A stretch of DNA of 64,000 bases from Brienomyrus brachyistius (Eukaryota > Chordata > Actinopteri > Osteoglossiformes > Mormyridae): assembly GCF_023856365.1 (NCBI RefSeq), contig NC_064555.1, positions 21,386,754 to 21,450,753 of the forward strand, written 5' to 3'. This document shows, piece by piece, positions 63,235 to 64,000 of this stretch (its first letter is position 1; each line of letters starts with the position of its first letter). The translations under genes were made by a program, and so were the position numbers. The notes beneath the pieces were generated by a model. That model saw only the letters and a program-made list of their open reading frames with translations, was not told where the DNA came from and made no database searches.

Positions 63235-64000
63235 GTGGGTAGACGGCGCCCCAACCTCGGCACCCCACCCTCCTGCCCCCTCGGCGCCCACCCTGCCCCG
63301 TTCTGCCTCGTCCTCTCAGTGCCCCAAACCTCCTCATCCTGCCTCGATTTCTCGGTGCCCCACCCTGTCCTGCCTCATCCTCTTGGTGCCCCACCCTACC
63401 TCGTCCTCTCTGTACCCCATCCTCCCTCGTCCTCTCGGCACCCACCCCGCCTCATCCTGCCTCATCCTCACGGTACCCCACCCCATCCTGCCTGGATCTC
63501 TCGGTGCCACACCGCGCCCTGTCCTGCCTGGTCCTCTCAGCCCTGCCGCCTTATTACTGTTGAAATGATTGGGGATCTCCTTTGCCCTGCACCCGGGCTG
63601 AAGGATGACATTTCCAGTGACAGGAGCGCAGCACAAATTAATGAATATTCCCTCCCCTGTCAGCTCTGCGATGCTGCGGGAAGCTCGCCGTGAGGGAGAC
63701 CGATCATAGCCCAGTCATCGCCACTTGAAGTGAATCATTAGCAGTAATAATATCTGCAGTGTAACCCATCCATCTTCTCCCATGATGGATCTCACTTCCC
63801 GCTGGGCCGTCGCCGTAAGCTCATCACCTTCCTCGTCACTTACCCCCCCCCCCCCCCCATCATCCTCGTCGATGTGTGACCCCATGATTCGCATCTCGCC
63901 GTGGCGCTGTCTGTTTTTTTATGCCGTGACATTTTTACAGTTTTTTTTTTTTTTTTTTTCTTCTCATTAATGGCCACCTTCGGCTTCTGCGTGTTCTTCG
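63235..64000 (+). other. trappc9: trappc9 intron, 5' part
   Basis: Begins with the donor gtgggt and continues past the window end. It opens with a C-rich minisatellite (63250-63546), then a unique-looking stretch (63555-63760) with homeodomain-type AT motifs, a poly-C run at 63843-63858 and a poly-T run at about 63940-63959. Confidence 0.85.
63250..63546. repeat. C-rich minisatellite, about 26-36 bp unit
   Basis: Imperfect tandem copies of a core TGCCTCRTCCTCTCGGTGCC followed by CCACCC and a variable TGTCC-like spacer. About eight to nine copies can be aligned by eye, with length and base differences between them. It starts about 15 nt after the exon donor. Confidence 0.85.

Noticed and set aside
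63235..63568. Extension of the trappc9 exon frame past 63234
   Set aside because: The family protein continues with different sequence after the donor, and the extension is a minisatellite translation; a donor gtgggt is present at the expected place.

Overview
The window looks like a vertebrate chromosome, most likely from a ray-finned (teleost) fish. There are no bacterial-style gene runs. Coding sequence occurs as short islands flanked by canonical AG/GT splice sites. The background holds dinucleotide microsatellites, tRNA-derived SINEs and relics of the Tc1, hAT and piggyBac-type DNA transposons that are typical of fish genomes. The species cannot be named from the sequence alone.

The only protein-coding gene I can support is trappc9 (also called NIBP; orthologue of yeast Trs120), a subunit of the TRAPPII complex that acts in Golgi and endosome trafficking. 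It lies on the + strand and runs through the whole window; both ends of the gene are outside. Eight consecutive exons are visible: 1288-1433, 9443-9528, 16371-16497, 18462-18594, 25244-25407, 36063-36215, 45247-45365 and 63092-63234. They total 1071 nt (357 codons), join in one open frame with matching intron phases, and match the middle-to-C-terminal part of vertebrate TRAPPC9 without a gap. Everything else is intron; complete introns range from about 2.0 kb to 17.7 kb.

The introns carry most of the variety. Intron 1434-9442 holds a 5.5-5.8 kb foldback element, a poly-C/CA tract and a dead Tc1-type transposon (about 8165-9167) directly next to the right end of a piggyBac-like element. Introns 9529-16370 and 16498-18461 hold several SINEs. 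Intron 18595-25243 contains hAT-like debris and a hairpin element at 21065-21186. Intron 25408-36062 contains a long TG tract, a CpG-dense patch and candidate conserved non-coding stretches. Intron 36216-45246 has a second Tc1 fragment, a 14-bp tandem array and a near-intact 787-bp piggyBac-like element with TTAA borders. The 17.7-kb intron 45366-63091 has the longest TG tract, a hAT-type element with an 8-bp target duplication, several SINEs, a CpG-rich patch and a 17-bp tandem array. A C-rich minisatellite starts just after the donor of the last exon.

I found no nested gene, structural RNA gene, CRISPR array or viral gene. The most useful leads are the transposon relics, the tandem arrays close to trappc9 exons, and a set of candidate regulatory stretches that can only be confirmed by cross-species alignment.
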